In this document: positions 9,701 through 17,485 of the stretch, in pieces
How the letters are laid out: each line of letters opens with the position of its first letter
Numbering within the stretch: the first letter of the stretch is position 1
From: Opitutus sp.
GTDB taxonomy: Bacteria; Verrucomicrobiota; Verrucomicrobiae; Opitutales; Opitutaceae
Assembly: GCA_009695065.1 (NCBI GenBank)
Contig: SIBR01000001.1
Span: 124,001 to 188,000 of the forward strand
Reading direction: 5' to 3'
Length of the DNA: 64,000 bases
Program-made: the position numbers and the translations under genes
The notes under the pieces: model-generated
The model's database searches: none
What the model was told of the DNA's origin: nothing
Seen by the model: the letters and a program-made list of their open reading frames with translations, nothing else

Positions 9701-9776
9701 CCGCTTGTGCTGGTGCCAAGGCCAGCGTGATCCCGCTTACCAATAATGCCAAAGGGGAGGTTTTAGTTTTATTCAT
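6750..9776 (-). CDS. TonB-dependent receptor with carboxypeptidase-regulatory N-terminal domain
   Basis: A 1008-residue outer-membrane receptor. The signal peptide is about 28 residues (MNKTKTSPLALLVSG..., ending AVHAAE). Next comes a carboxypeptidase-D-regulatory-like beta-sandwich at about 43-125 (GTVTGIVTNAATGRALEGA, TDKEGAYRFFDV). The plug domain runs at about 150-265 (VVSTDAFGSLGANPADLLAR, RIRGLDYNLNSITLDG, RIEVIKSPTPDMDADSIGGA), followed by a 22-strand-type barrel that ends in the aromatic signature GGINWRY. The layout matches receptors for large organic substrates such as glycans, but the substrate is unknown. The start is not preceded by a clear Shine-Dalgarno sequence. A FecR-type anti-sigma remnant lies divergently just upstream, suggesting former sigma/anti-sigma control. 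The barrel end is intact. Confidence 0.93.
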   Translation of the reverse strand: MNKTKTSPLALLVSGITLALAPAQAVHAAETGASSQRAVAQGTVTGIVTNAATGRALEGARVVLQGSGRETFTDKEGAYRFFDVSAGRIAVTISYTGLDSMDLPIDVAAGSTSRRDAGLTANIYTLSKFVVAGEREGNALAITIQRQSTGVKNVVSTDAFGSLGANPADLLARLPGVQGETDGSAIRYVRIRGLDYNLNSITLDGNRVANAASAGSSREFQFTQIGADSIGRIEVIKSPTPDMDADSIGGAVNMVSKSALDSKGRRLGGQLGAIYRIQPGFGQPPKRAYAVSYSEVFGEKFGVTFNYGNRSHYSPTPATSRAYENKLADPAFTYRFGTEDYYHKQTRWGGGLKLDYKLSENTRFYGNITRNRMMEPSFNHYIDYATAEGVATVDAAGNLTGSGGVVPGYTKTMTEWRPIAASTVTANSSFEWKHVEGVHGEIGAVHKFKGLDVDYNVYRSVSTTNYPHNDQTNIIARGIGLRIEDTSDPNFPTLTQTGGPDIKNPNSYSTARRDLRIAQGKDAFVGGAVNLKQSFETVVPTWIKAGLRVRKQNRDLFADQFRWDYVGRDGVTGLNSATGLNDDNLAQFVNPDIRRWGGLGKYPLLPVLNWATWGWNPGGSYKPGPSLETAVRDNPSLFVEDVDLRTRTALANRMKFEESINAAYIMGNIELGKLQVTGGLRVEQTKTNGEGAKNEVTPAEVALRAAFVGPLTPAEIIRRTTAQYSGRQRAKGEYRQVFPGLHLKYAMANGLLIRASYATNIGRPSVGQLIPNTTVDNIKRTLVISNPSLKPQTANNFDVGVEYYFEPVGVFSAGVFLKEIKQFIYTLSGSIIQDQGGDYGQYLGYTYTSQLNGGSARVRGFELAYQQQFTFLPGIWKGFGVYANYSRNETQTDYFGTVATTKVAGFIPETGNAGISYIRFPLTIRFQYNYVGRRLVSVSSSQARLQYRMATGISDIKTVYEINKNFSFYLDMWNIFDEQELAQEFEGGRRGRNFRTGPQLLGGINWRY

Positions 9777-9797
9777 CGCTTTTTTTGTCGGTTTCCT

Positions 9798-10169
9798 ATG
9801 AAGAGCTTCAGCTTCATGATGATGATGTTAGGGACGTCACTCCCGCCGCCCAACTGCTGCGGATCGGAGTGGTCAGGATGGTTAATTTCGTCGCTCACGA
9901 TAGCAAGCGCATTATTAGTGGAGGAGAAACTTTCCTGGCGGATCCCCCGCCTGGAATTTAGCGGGACCCCTTTGAAGGAGGTGGTTGCGAAAATAAACCG
10001 GCATAACCGGCAGCAATTCGTCATCGCGGACCCCACCTTGGAAAACCTCGCATTAAGCGGCATCTTGCGGGCGGACAAGACCGACGCTTTAGTAAAAATG
10101 CTCGAATCGGAATTTCACCTGATAGCGGAGCGGCGAGCGCAACAAATTATACTCCGGAGAGCTCGCTGA
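9798..10169 (+). pseudogene. Remnant of a FecR-type anti-sigma gene (C-terminal domain only)
   Basis: The frame codes for 123 residues. Only the last 80 are recognisable: LSWRIPRLEFSGTPLKEVV, NRHNRQQFVIADPTLENL, ALSGILRADKTDALVKMLE and a short end IILRRAR match the FecR C-terminal (DUF4974/STN-like) domain, which contacts the TonB receptor's signalling path. A normal FecR has about 300-350 residues with an N-terminal sigma-binding region, a transmembrane helix and the FecR domain; these are absent here. The first 40 residues (MKSFSFMMMMLGTS...) look like fortuitous translation. In the neighbouring frame, around 9830-9945, a stretch ending ISGGETFLADP might be a worn piece of the lost FecR domain. 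Decay is therefore the likely explanation, although a short functional STN protein cannot be excluded. Confidence 0.6.
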
Positions 10170-10248
10170 CCGCGTCGAGACGCGGACGATAGTGGTTGCT
10201 AAGAAGAACGGTGAGACGCCACGTCACTTTAGCGATGCGGCCGGGCAA

Positions 10249-11613
10249 CTACCGCACGACTAACTCCCGCCGCGCGGCGGCTTCCAATCGCGCCATACCG
10301 TCGGCCACCACCGCTTCCGTCGGCCCCTCGACCAGCAATCTCAATTTGGCCTCGGTGCCCGACCACCGGACCAGGACGCGACCCTGCGCCCCCAACTCGG
10401 TCTCAAGCGCGCGGACCGCCCGGGCCAGTCCCGGCAGGGACTCGAGGGGCTTTTTTTCCCGCACATTAAGCGCTGCGGTTCGCTGGGGAAATTTCTGCAG
10501 CGCGCGCCGCAGTTCGGAAAGGGGCCGGCCGGTCGTGAGCATTACCTCGATCACTTTCAGCGCGGCCATCAGACCATCGCCCGTCGGCGAAATTTCCGAA
10601 TAAACGATGTGCCCCGACGATTCGCCGCCCAGCGTAAAGCCCTCCGCCCGCATCCGCTCGATCACATAGCGGTCACCCACCGCCGTGCGGACCACCCTTC
10701 CGCCCGCCACCACCACCGCCGCGTCCACGCCGAGATTGCTCTGCACCGTGATCACCAGCGTCTTCTTCACCAACCGTCCCCGCGCCAGGGCATCCACGGC
10801 AAGAATCGTCAGGATCTCGTCGCCATCGAGGACCTCGCCCCGTTCATCGCACAACACGCAACGATCGCCGTCGCCGTCGTGCGCAATCCCGAGTCGGGCC
10901 TGCCCACTGCGAACACGGGCCGCCAGCGATGCCGGATATTCGCTCCCAACGCCGGCGTTGATATTGGCGCCATCCGGCGCGTTGCCGATGGCGATCACGT
11001 CGGCACCATAGACCCGCAGGACCGCCGGCGTCGTCACCCAGGTCGCACCGTTCGCCGTGTCGACCACGATTCGCCACCCGCGCAATGCGCCCGCCGGCAA
11101 CAATTGGCTCGCCGCTGCAATATAGTTGTCAACCGCGCGCGCTTCCGCGCCGCGGACAGGTGTCGTGTCCCCCGGCACGGTTGGCAGCGTGTCCGGCAAC
11201 CGCGCTTCAATTCGCACCTCGTCCTGATCGGTAAGCTTGATGCCGCCACGTCCGAAAAATTTAATGCCGTTGTCCTCGGCCGGATTGTGAGAGGCCGTGA
11301 TCACCACGCCCAACGCCGCATTTTCTGCGCGCACCGCCTGGGCTACCGCCGGAGTGGGTAACACCCCGAGGCCGATGGGCTCGACTCCACCGGCCCGCAG
11401 CCCCCGCGCCACCGCCGCTTCGAGCGCGACGCCGGAGGAACGCGTGTCGCGTCCGATGAAGACCTGCGGCTTGCCGGTGGAGAATGCCGCCGGATCGTTT
11501 TCCGCCAGCCAGCAGGCGGCCGCATACCCGAGGCGGGCGGCGAAGTCGTCGTTGATCAACGGTCCGCCATACGGACCCCGCACGCCATCGGTGCCAAAAA
11601 ATTGCCGCTTCAT
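10249..11613 (-). CDS. glmM: Phosphoglucosamine mutase
   Basis: A 454-residue enzyme converting glucosamine-6-phosphate to glucosamine-1-phosphate for UDP-GlcNAc, peptidoglycan and LPS synthesis. The start at 11613 (MKRQFFGTDGVRG) fits the family, although the frame stays open upstream. Four hallmarks are present: FFGTDGVRG at the N-terminus; the phosphoserine loop VVITASHNPAEDNGIKFFG; the metal site GIAHDGDGDRC; and the sugar loop GGESSGHIV. The C-terminal phosphate loop reads VRWSGTEAKLRLLVEG, where most GlmM proteins have R-P-S-G-T-E-P-K. The W and A replacements are conservative oddities. The length is normal. It lies 82 bp downstream of trpD on the same strand, so the two could share a transcript. 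Confidence 0.95.
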   Translation of the reverse strand: MKRQFFGTDGVRGPYGGPLINDDFAARLGYAAACWLAENDPAAFSTGKPQVFIGRDTRSSGVALEAAVARGLRAGGVEPIGLGVLPTPAVAQAVRAENAALGVVITASHNPAEDNGIKFFGRGGIKLTDQDEVRIEARLPDTLPTVPGDTTPVRGAEARAVDNYIAAASQLLPAGALRGWRIVVDTANGATWVTTPAVLRVYGADVIAIGNAPDGANINAGVGSEYPASLAARVRSGQARLGIAHDGDGDRCVLCDERGEVLDGDEILTILAVDALARGRLVKKTLVITVQSNLGVDAAVVVAGGRVVRTAVGDRYVIERMRAEGFTLGGESSGHIVYSEISPTGDGLMAALKVIEVMLTTGRPLSELRRALQKFPQRTAALNVREKKPLESLPGLARAVRALETELGAQGRVLVRWSGTEAKLRLLVEGPTEAVVADGMARLEAAARRELVVR

Positions 11614-11695
11614 TCGTGGAAAAATCGGTGGACCCAACCGGGCGCGCCTCGGCCCATTCGGCCCGCCGCGCTCTCCCACCCGAACCGTCCGGCGC

Positions 11696-12742
11696 TCATG
11701 AACGGTAAAACTCCCGCGTTGCCGCAATTTTCTTTCTCACCGCTCCACCCAGCAACAAGTCGCGGGCCGGAGCGAGGCCGTCCCGCACCGTGGGCACCCG
11801 GCCGACGATCCACATCGCGACCGCGGCATTCAGGACGATGGTATCGACGAGGCCGGCGGGACCGCGCCCCTCGAGCAGCGCTTTCACGATCGCCAGATTT
11901 TCCGCCAGGTCGCCGCCGGCAAGATGCGTGAAGGGGGAAAGCTCGAGTCCGAAATCGCGCACGTGCCACTCGCCGTCGATTTCCCGCAGCCGGCCGAAGC
12001 CCCGCACGCGGTTGGCCGTCGCGGTCGTCAATTCGTCGATGCCGCGATCGGGTGAAATCACCCCGTGGGCCGCGAGCCCCGCCGCTACGCCCAAGGCATC
12101 GAGGGCTTCCGCCAGCTTCGGCACCCACGCGCTCGAAAACGACCCGAGCAGGACGTGCGCCGGCCGGCCGGGATTGATCAGCGGCCCGAGAATGTTGAAG
12201 ACCGTCCGCTGTCCGCGCGCCGCCAGGGTCTTGCGCACCGGGGCGATGTGCTTGAACGACGGATGATAACGCGGGGCAAAAAAGAAAACGAAACCAAGTT
12301 CGTCCAAGGCCCGCCGCAATTGCTCCGGCGACGCCTCAAGGTTTACCCCCAGCCCGGCCAGGAGATCCGCGCTGCCGCACTTCGACGTGATCCCGCGGTT
12401 GCCATGCTTCATGACGGCGATGCCGCCACTCGCGAGCACCAGCACCACCAGACTGGAAATATTGAAGCCGCCCGCGTGATCGCCCCCAGTGCCCACGATG
12501 TCGATCGCCCGACCGGCCCACGCCTCCACCCCGGGGTTGAGGGCGCGTGCCCGGAACGCCGTGGCAAAAGCCGCCACCTCCGCGGCCGATTCACCCTTGG
12601 TCGCGAGCGCCGTGAGGAACTCCGCCTTCTCGGACTCAGACACCTCCATCGCGGCCAGCGCGGTCGCCGCCGCCTCCACTTGGGCCGGAGCCAGATCGCG
12701 GCGGGCGAGGAGTTGGGCGGTCAATTCGACGAGCAGGGACAT
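11696..12742 (-). CDS. trpD: Anthranilate phosphoribosyltransferase
   Basis: A 348-residue enzyme of tryptophan synthesis that joins anthranilate and PRPP. The start at 12742 (MSLLVELTAQLLAR) matches the helical N-terminal domain; the longer open frame upstream is GC-driven. Signature elements: DIVGTGGDHAGGFNISS (PRPP loop), VMKHGNRGITSKCGSADLL, and FAPRYHPSFKHIAPVRKTL with FNILGPLINPGRP. All are intact. No other trp gene is seen nearby, so the pathway is split. The divergent uppP gene begins about 78 bp away, leaving a short shared promoter region. Confidence 0.95.
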   Translation of the reverse strand: MSLLVELTAQLLARRDLAPAQVEAAATALAAMEVSESEKAEFLTALATKGESAAEVAAFATAFRARALNPGVEAWAGRAIDIVGTGGDHAGGFNISSLVVLVLASGGIAVMKHGNRGITSKCGSADLLAGLGVNLEASPEQLRRALDELGFVFFFAPRYHPSFKHIAPVRKTLAARGQRTVFNILGPLINPGRPAHVLLGSFSSAWVPKLAEALDALGVAAGLAAHGVISPDRGIDELTTATANRVRGFGRLREIDGEWHVRDFGLELSPFTHLAGGDLAENLAIVKALLEGRGPAGLVDTIVLNAAVAMWIVGRVPTVRDGLAPARDLLLGGAVRKKIAATREFYRS

Positions 12743-12819
12743 GCAACGACGAGTCAGCCGCGCATCCCGCTCGCCGCAAATAAATTTGCGCCGCTTTCGC
12801 AAAGCTGAAAACAAGCCGC

Positions 12820-13827
12820 GTGCGGAACATCGTCGTCGCCCTTGTTCTTTCCCTGCTTGCGCGCGGAGTTTTCGCGGCCACGCCGCCCGTCGGTCCGGCC
12901 ATGGCCTCATCCGAGGCGGCGGCCGAACTCAGCATTCCCGACGCCATCACGCTGGGCATCGTGGAGGGAGTGACGGAATTTCTGCCGATCTCATCGACCG
13001 GCCACTTGATCATCGCAAACCGGTTCCTCGGACTGGAGTCCCGCCAGCAGTTGCTCGGACGCGACGGCAAACCGCTCTGGTATCGCAAGCCCTCGCCAAA
13101 ACATCCTGCCGGCGAGCCACTCACGCTCAAACTCGCGGCGGATACCTACACGGTCGTCATCCAATTTGGCGCAATCGCCGCGGTCGCCCTGCTCTATTGG
13201 TCGCAGCTGATCGCCGTGGCGCGCGGTCTGCTCGGGCGCGATCCCGCGGGTCTCCGCCTGGCGATCAACCTCATCAGCGCATTTATTCCCGCGGCGGTCA
13301 TCGGCCTGCTCGCCCATGATTGGATCGACGAACACCTTTTCTCCATCGGCGCGGTGATCGTGGCCCAGGTCGCCGGAGCAGGGCTCATGTTTTACGCGGA
13401 ATCGTGGCGCCGCCGGCGTTGGACACAGCCCACCCAGGCCGATGCCCGCGAACCCACACCCCGCGCTGCCGTCATGATCGGCTTTCTTCAATGCTTCGCC
13501 CTCTGGCCGGGAACCAGCCGATCGATGATAACGATCGTCGGCGGCTATTTTGCCGGGCTCGATCCCCGACGCTCCGCCGAATTCAGCTTCCTGCTCGGGT
13601 TCGTAACCTTGAGCGCCGCCACCCTCTTCAAGAGCTACAAGAGCGGCGCCGCGATGATTCAGGTCTTCGGCTGGTCCCAGGTCCTGCTCGGCGCGATCGT
13701 GGCCGCGGTCACCGCCGCCGTCTGTGTGCGGTTTCTCGTGCATTGGCTGACCCGGCACGGGCTCGCCGTGTTCGCTTGGTATCGCCTCGGACTCGCAACC
13801 CTCCTGGCGGTCTTATTCTATCTTTAA
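12820..13827 (+). CDS. uppP: Undecaprenyl-diphosphatase
   Basis: An integral membrane phosphatase (335 residues from a GTG start) that recycles undecaprenyl pyrophosphate to the monophosphate carrier for cell-wall synthesis. Family motifs are clear: GIVEGVTEFLPISSTGHL (catalytic Glu-rich region) and LWPGTSRSM near residue 230. The protein is longer than the usual 265-280 residues. The first 27 residues look like an extra signal-like helix, and there is an insertion around residues 68-105 (ESRQQLLGRDGKPLWYRK...) between the first motif and the next helix. An ATG at 12901 would give a more standard length and is an alternative start. It is divergent from trpD. Confidence 0.93.
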   Translation: MRNIVVALVLSLLARGVFAATPPVGPAMASSEAAAELSIPDAITLGIVEGVTEFLPISSTGHLIIANRFLGLESRQQLLGRDGKPLWYRKPSPKHPAGEPLTLKLAADTYTVVIQFGAIAAVALLYWSQLIAVARGLLGRDPAGLRLAINLISAFIPAAVIGLLAHDWIDEHLFSIGAVIVAQVAGAGLMFYAESWRRRRWTQPTQADAREPTPRAAVMIGFLQCFALWPGTSRSMITIVGGYFAGLDPRRSAEFSFLLGFVTLSAATLFKSYKSGAAMIQVFGWSQVLLGAIVAAVTAAVCVRFLVHWLTRHGLAVFAWYRLGLATLLAVLFYL

Positions 13828-13976
13828 ATCCAGCCACGGATCAGAATTTCGGCCAAAAGTGGGCCCGCTCGCGCGGCCGGATCCCACAACGCGGGTGCTC
13901 ACTTTCCACCTCTGAAAACGAGCGCCCATATGACGCTTGACGCGTCGAATCGCCGCCCTTTACTCCGACCCTTTCA

Positions 13977-13996
13977 ACACACCCGCGGGTGTTTTT
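13977..13996 (+). terminator. Short hairpin with T-run just upstream of rpmF
   Basis: The palindrome ACACCCGCGGGTGT (13979-13992) is followed directly by TTTT on the plus strand, the layout of a small intrinsic terminator. It lies about 150 bp after uppP and 33 bp before rpmF, so it may end the uppP transcript. If the rpmF promoter is upstream (TTGACG at 13937-13942 with a poor TTACTC 17 bp on), it could instead act as an attenuator. The stem is only 7 bp, so confidence is limited. Confidence 0.35.
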
Positions 13997-14028
13997 CACG
14001 AAACGCGCGCACTCAACACGCTCCTCCC

Positions 14029-14208
14029 ATGGCCAATCCGAAACGCAAGCAGTCCAAACGCCGCAGCGCCAACCGCCGCGCGGCCAACGCTTTCAAGGCG
14101 CCCGAGTTCGCCAAGGATCCGACCGATGGCAGCATGTTCCGCCCACACCGCGTGAATCCCAAGAATGGGATGTACCGCGGTCGCCAGGTGCTTAACGTCG
14201 AGGTCTAA
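14029..14208 (+). CDS. rpmF: 50S ribosomal protein L32 (cysteine-free form)
   Basis: A 59-residue basic ribosomal protein starting MANPKRKQSKRRSANRR, the standard L32 opening, and ending GMYRGRQVLNVEV. Many L32 proteins carry two CxxC zinc pairs; this one has no cysteine and so is a zinc-independent version. The start at 14029 is fixed by the conserved N-terminus. It is followed after 32 bp by plsX and then fabH, the widespread rpmF-plsX-fabH arrangement that couples ribosome and fatty-acid synthesis. Confidence 0.95.
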   Translation: MANPKRKQSKRRSANRRAANAFKAPEFAKDPTDGSMFRPHRVNPKNGMYRGRQVLNVEV

Positions 14209-14240
14209 TCCTCCCGGCGCTCCCGCCAGCCATCCCTGCG

Positions 14241-15296
14241 ATGGTCAACCATTCCGGGCCCGGCCTTATTGCCGTTGACGCCATGGGCGGAGATCTCGGC
14301 CCAGCCGAGGTCGTTGCCGGGGTAAAGCTTGCGCTGGACCAGTATTCCGTGCTCAACGCCATCACCTTGGTGGGCGACGAGGCTTTGTTGCGTCCCCTCA
14401 TGGCCGAAGCCGGACTGAAGGACAACCCCCGTGTTGCCCTTCATCACGCCTCCCAAGTTATCACGATGGAGGACAAGCCGCTCAACGCCCTGAAGAAAAA
14501 GAAGGACGCCTCGATGGTTCGCGCCATTGAGCTGGTCAAAGGCGGCGAGGCCCGGGTCGTGGTGAGTTGTGGCAACACCGGCGCGCTGATGGCCGGCGGA
14601 ACCCTCCGGCTCCGTACCATGGAAGGTGTCTCCCGACCGGCGCTGGCCGCAATCTGCCCGCGCAAGAGCGGCCATTTCGTGCTGATCGATGCCGGCGCCA
14701 ATCCGGATGCGAAGCCAGAGCACCTCGTGCACAACGCGATCCTGGGCAGTCACTACTGCCGCGTCATGCTCGGAGTGGCCCACCCCCGCGTCGGCCTGCT
14801 GACCATCGGCACCGAGGAGGGCAAAGGCAACGCGCTGATCACCGAGACCAACGAACTACTGCGCCGGATGGGCGACCTCATCAATTACAAGGGTCCGATC
14901 GAGGGTTTCCACGTTTTCGAGGAACACGTCGATGTCGTCGTGTGCGACGGTTTCGTCGGCAACATCCTCATCAAGAGCTGGGAGTCGCTCGTGAATTTCT
15001 TCAAGACCATACTCAAGGAGGAGCTGGGCGCCAACGCCCTCCGCGCGACCGGAGCCCTGCTTTCGAAGGGCGCCTTCACCGCCTTCAAGGAGCGCGTGAA
15101 CCCGGAGCGCTACGGTGGGGCCCCGCTGCTTGGCCTCAACGGCCACATCCTGAAAGCCCATGGTTCTTCGAACCGCCGTGCGATCAAGCACGCGATTCAC
15201 GCCGCGAACGAAATGATCAAGGCCGACATCAACCAGCACATCGAGGCCGACATCGCACGCGCCAACGAATTGCTCGCTCAACCCGTTTTCCTGTGA
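14241..15296 (+). CDS. plsX: Phosphate acyltransferase PlsX
   Basis: A 351-residue peripheral membrane enzyme that makes acyl-phosphate from acyl-ACP, the first step of phospholipid synthesis through PlsY. It opens with [14 protein letters not shown], and carries [29 protein letters not shown] and [17 protein letters not shown], all characteristic of PlsX. Its length is normal. The stop codon overlaps the GTG start of fabH (GTGA at 15293-15296), which indicates translational coupling. It is the middle gene of rpmF-plsX-fabH. Confidence 0.96.
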   Translation: MVNHSGPGLIAVDAMGGDLGPAEVVAGVKLALDQYSVLNAITLVGDEALLRPLMAEAGLKDNPRVALHHASQVITMEDKPLNALKKKKDASMVRAIELVKGGEARVVVSCGNTGALMAGGTLRLRTMEGVSRPALAAICPRKSGHFVLIDAGANPDAKPEHLVHNAILGSHYCRVMLGVAHPRVGLLTIGTEEGKGNALITETNELLRRMGDLINYKGPIEGFHVFEEHVDVVVCDGFVGNILIKSWESLVNFFKTILKEELGANALRATGALLSKGAFTAFKERVNPERYGGAPLLGLNGHILKAHGSSNRRAIKHAIHAANEMIKADINQHIEADIARANELLAQPVFL

Positions 15297-16330
15297 GGCC
15301 TCACGCCGTTTCGGCCCCGCGCCACCTCCCGACCGGCCCGGCAGCACTCTCCCCCGCCATCCTCGGCACCGGGTCTTACGCGCCCGAGCGCGTCCTCACC
15401 AACGACGAACTCTCGCGCATGGTCGACACCTCGGACGAGTGGATCATCACCCGCAGCGGTATCCGCGAACGCCACATCGCCCGCCCCGACGAACCGACCT
15501 CAGAGATGGGGGTCCAGGCCGGGCGCCGCGCCCTCGAGGACGCTGGACTCAAGGCTGCCGACATCGATCTGCTCATCGTCGCGACCATGACGCCGGACAG
15601 GCCGATGCCCGCAACGGCCTGCATGATCCAGCACAAACTGGGTGTGCCGACCTCGGCCGCATGTTTCGACCTCAATGCCGCCTGCTCGGGCTTTGTCTAC
15701 GCGCTCGATACGGCGTGCGCCATGCTGTCCTCGGGCCGCTATCGGCATGCCCTCGTGATCGGGGCGGAGAAACTGTCGACCCTCATCGACTGGCAGGATC
15801 GGACCACCTGCGTGCTGTTTGGCGATGGCGCCGGCGCCGTCGTGATCGGGCCGGGCACGGAACCCGGTCGCGGCTTTCTCGGCGCCCGCTTGGGAGCTCT
15901 GGGTGAGAGCGGTGACCTGCTTTGCATTCCCGGTGGCGGCAGCAGCATCCCGGCGACCGCGGCCTCGATCGCGAGCGGGCAACATTTCGTCAAGATGAAG
16001 GGCAAGGAAATCTTCAAGCTCGCGGTTCGGGTGATGGACGAAGCCGCGTGCGATATTCTGGAACAACATCACCTGCGCGCGGATCAGATTTCGCTCGTTA
16101 TCCCGCATCAGGCCAATCTCCGGATCATCGAAGCCATCTCCCAATATCTCGAACTTCCGATGGACCGCTTCTTCGTCAACGTCGACCGCTACGGAAACAC
16201 CTCGTCCGCTTCGATCCCAATCGCGCTCGACGAGGCGCGGCGCAGCGGCCGGATCAAACCGGGCGACATCACCCTGATGGTCGCATTTGGGGCGGGCTTG
16301 ACCTACGGAAGCGCGCTGATTCGCTGGTAA
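15293..16330 (+). CDS. fabH: 3-oxoacyl-[ACP] synthase III
   Basis: The beta-ketoacyl-ACP synthase III that starts fatty-acid synthesis by condensing acetyl-CoA with malonyl-ACP. From the GTG at 15293, which overlaps the plsX stop, it has 345 residues. The catalytic triad is visible: Cys131 in [14 protein letters not shown], His in [14 protein letters not shown], and Asn in [31 protein letters not shown] is the usual N-terminal motif. The first 20 residues are a proline-rich extension beyond the family core, so a later start is possible, but no ATG lies in that stretch. The reading frame is open far upstream inside plsX, which is only an effect of base composition. Confidence 0.95.
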   Translation: MRPHAVSAPRHLPTGPAALSPAILGTGSYAPERVLTNDELSRMVDTSDEWIITRSGIRERHIARPDEPTSEMGVQAGRRALEDAGLKAADIDLLIVATMTPDRPMPATACMIQHKLGVPTSAACFDLNAACSGFVYALDTACAMLSSGRYRHALVIGAEKLSTLIDWQDRTTCVLFGDGAGAVVIGPGTEPGRGFLGARLGALGESGDLLCIPGGGSSIPATAASIASGQHFVKMKGKEIFKLAVRVMDEAACDILEQHHLRADQISLVIPHQANLRIIEAISQYLELPMDRFFVNVDRYGNTSSASIPIALDEARRSGRIKPGDITLMVAFGAGLTYGSALIRW

Positions 16331-16342
16331 CTTCCTTTTTCG

Positions 16343-17407
16343 ATGCGTCTCCTTTCCGCCCGCGCCACCGTTGCACTCCATTTTCTGTTTGCGGTCACCT
16401 GCCTCCTGACCACCACCGCCCGCGCGGACCTGGTTTGGACCAAGCAAAGCGGCTGGAGCGTCGAAGGGGGCGCCCTTTCCGGCGTCGTCGGAGCCGACGC
16501 GCGCAACGCCCTGGACTTGATGAATCGCGCCCGGACGGACGAGGAAAACGGGAGCTTGGGCGGCGCGATCAAGAGCTATCTCGCCGTCGGAAAGCGCTAT
16601 CCGAACTCCATCTACGCCCCGGAAGCCCTCTATCGCGCCGCACGAGTCTACTTGGTACGGCATCAGTACAACAAGTCGTTCGACAATTTCCAGGCCGTGC
16701 TAAGCCGTTACCCCAACACGAAACGATTCAACGAGATCACAGGGGAACAATACCGCATCGCGAGCGCCTTGCTGGACGGCGCCCGCGCCCGCGGACTCCT
16801 GGGGATACTTCCCGGCTTTCGGCAGCGGGAGAAAGCGATCGAGTACTTCGAGTCGATTCTGGTCAATGCCCCCTACAGCGACTACGCGCCGCTCTCGCTG
16901 ATGAATATCGCCCGGGCTCACCAGAAATTCAAAAACGACGAGGCGGCCATCGATGCGCTCGACCGCATGATCAACAATTACCCCAAAAGCCTCCTCGCGC
17001 CCGACGCCTACCTCAAGCTCGCCCAGACTCACGCCAAGCTGGTGGACGGACCCTACTACGATCAGGCCAATACCAAGGAATCGATCACCTACTACGAGGA
17101 TTTCATGATCCTCTTCCCCGGCGACACCAGCATCAACGTGGCGGAAAAGGGTCTCGATTCCATGAAGCGGATGCTCGCCGACAGCAAAATGCGGATCGCC
17201 GATTTCTATTTTTATCGCCGCAAGAACTACAAGGCGGCGCGCGTGTTTTACAACGAGGCGATCACCGCCTATCCCGATTCGGAAACCGCCCAGCGCGCCA
17301 AGCTCCGTCTGGTGGACGTCGAAGCCAAGGCCGCCGGTCAGGCCGTCGCCCCCGAGGGCAAGGCGCCCGGCGACGCACCGAAGAAAAAGCGTTTCTGGCT
17401 GTTCTAG
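16343..17407 (+). CDS. bamD: Outer-membrane assembly factor BamD-like TPR protein
   Basis: A 354-residue exported TPR protein of the BamD/YfiO type, part of the beta-barrel assembly machine. The signal peptide ends near TTTARAD. Several TPR-like pairs follow: NALDLMNRARTDEENGSLGG, KRYPNSIYAPEALYRAARVY, YSDYAPLSLMNIARAHQKF and ARVFYNEAITAYPDSETA. E. coli BamD is a lipoprotein of about 245 residues. This protein is longer and has no clear lipobox before a Cys, so it may be a soluble periplasmic form, an oddity worth checking. The tail is Lys-rich (APKKKRFWLF). The lptE-like gene follows after about 78 bp, making an envelope-assembly neighbourhood. Confidence 0.8.
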   Translation: MRLLSARATVALHFLFAVTCLLTTTARADLVWTKQSGWSVEGGALSGVVGADARNALDLMNRARTDEENGSLGGAIKSYLAVGKRYPNSIYAPEALYRAARVYLVRHQYNKSFDNFQAVLSRYPNTKRFNEITGEQYRIASALLDGARARGLLGILPGFRQREKAIEYFESILVNAPYSDYAPLSLMNIARAHQKFKNDEAAIDALDRMINNYPKSLLAPDAYLKLAQTHAKLVDGPYYDQANTKESITYYEDFMILFPGDTSINVAEKGLDSMKRMLADSKMRIADFYFYRRKNYKAARVFYNEAITAYPDSETAQRAKLRLVDVEAKAAGQAVAPEGKAPGDAPKKKRFWLF

Positions 17408-17485
17408 CCTGAAGCAACTGTTCCACCCGCGGGCCATCTCCGGCGTCCAACGATCGCATGCCTGGCGCCCTGCACCCGCGTTAAC

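Noticed and set aside
10196..10603. A plus-strand open frame of 135 codons over the glmM 3' end
   Set aside because: It is antisense to the conserved C-terminal part of glmM and has no family signature.
12489..13319. A 276-codon plus-strand frame spanning the trpD start and the uppP N-terminus
   Set aside because: It overlaps two confirmed genes in other frames and shows no domain similarity.
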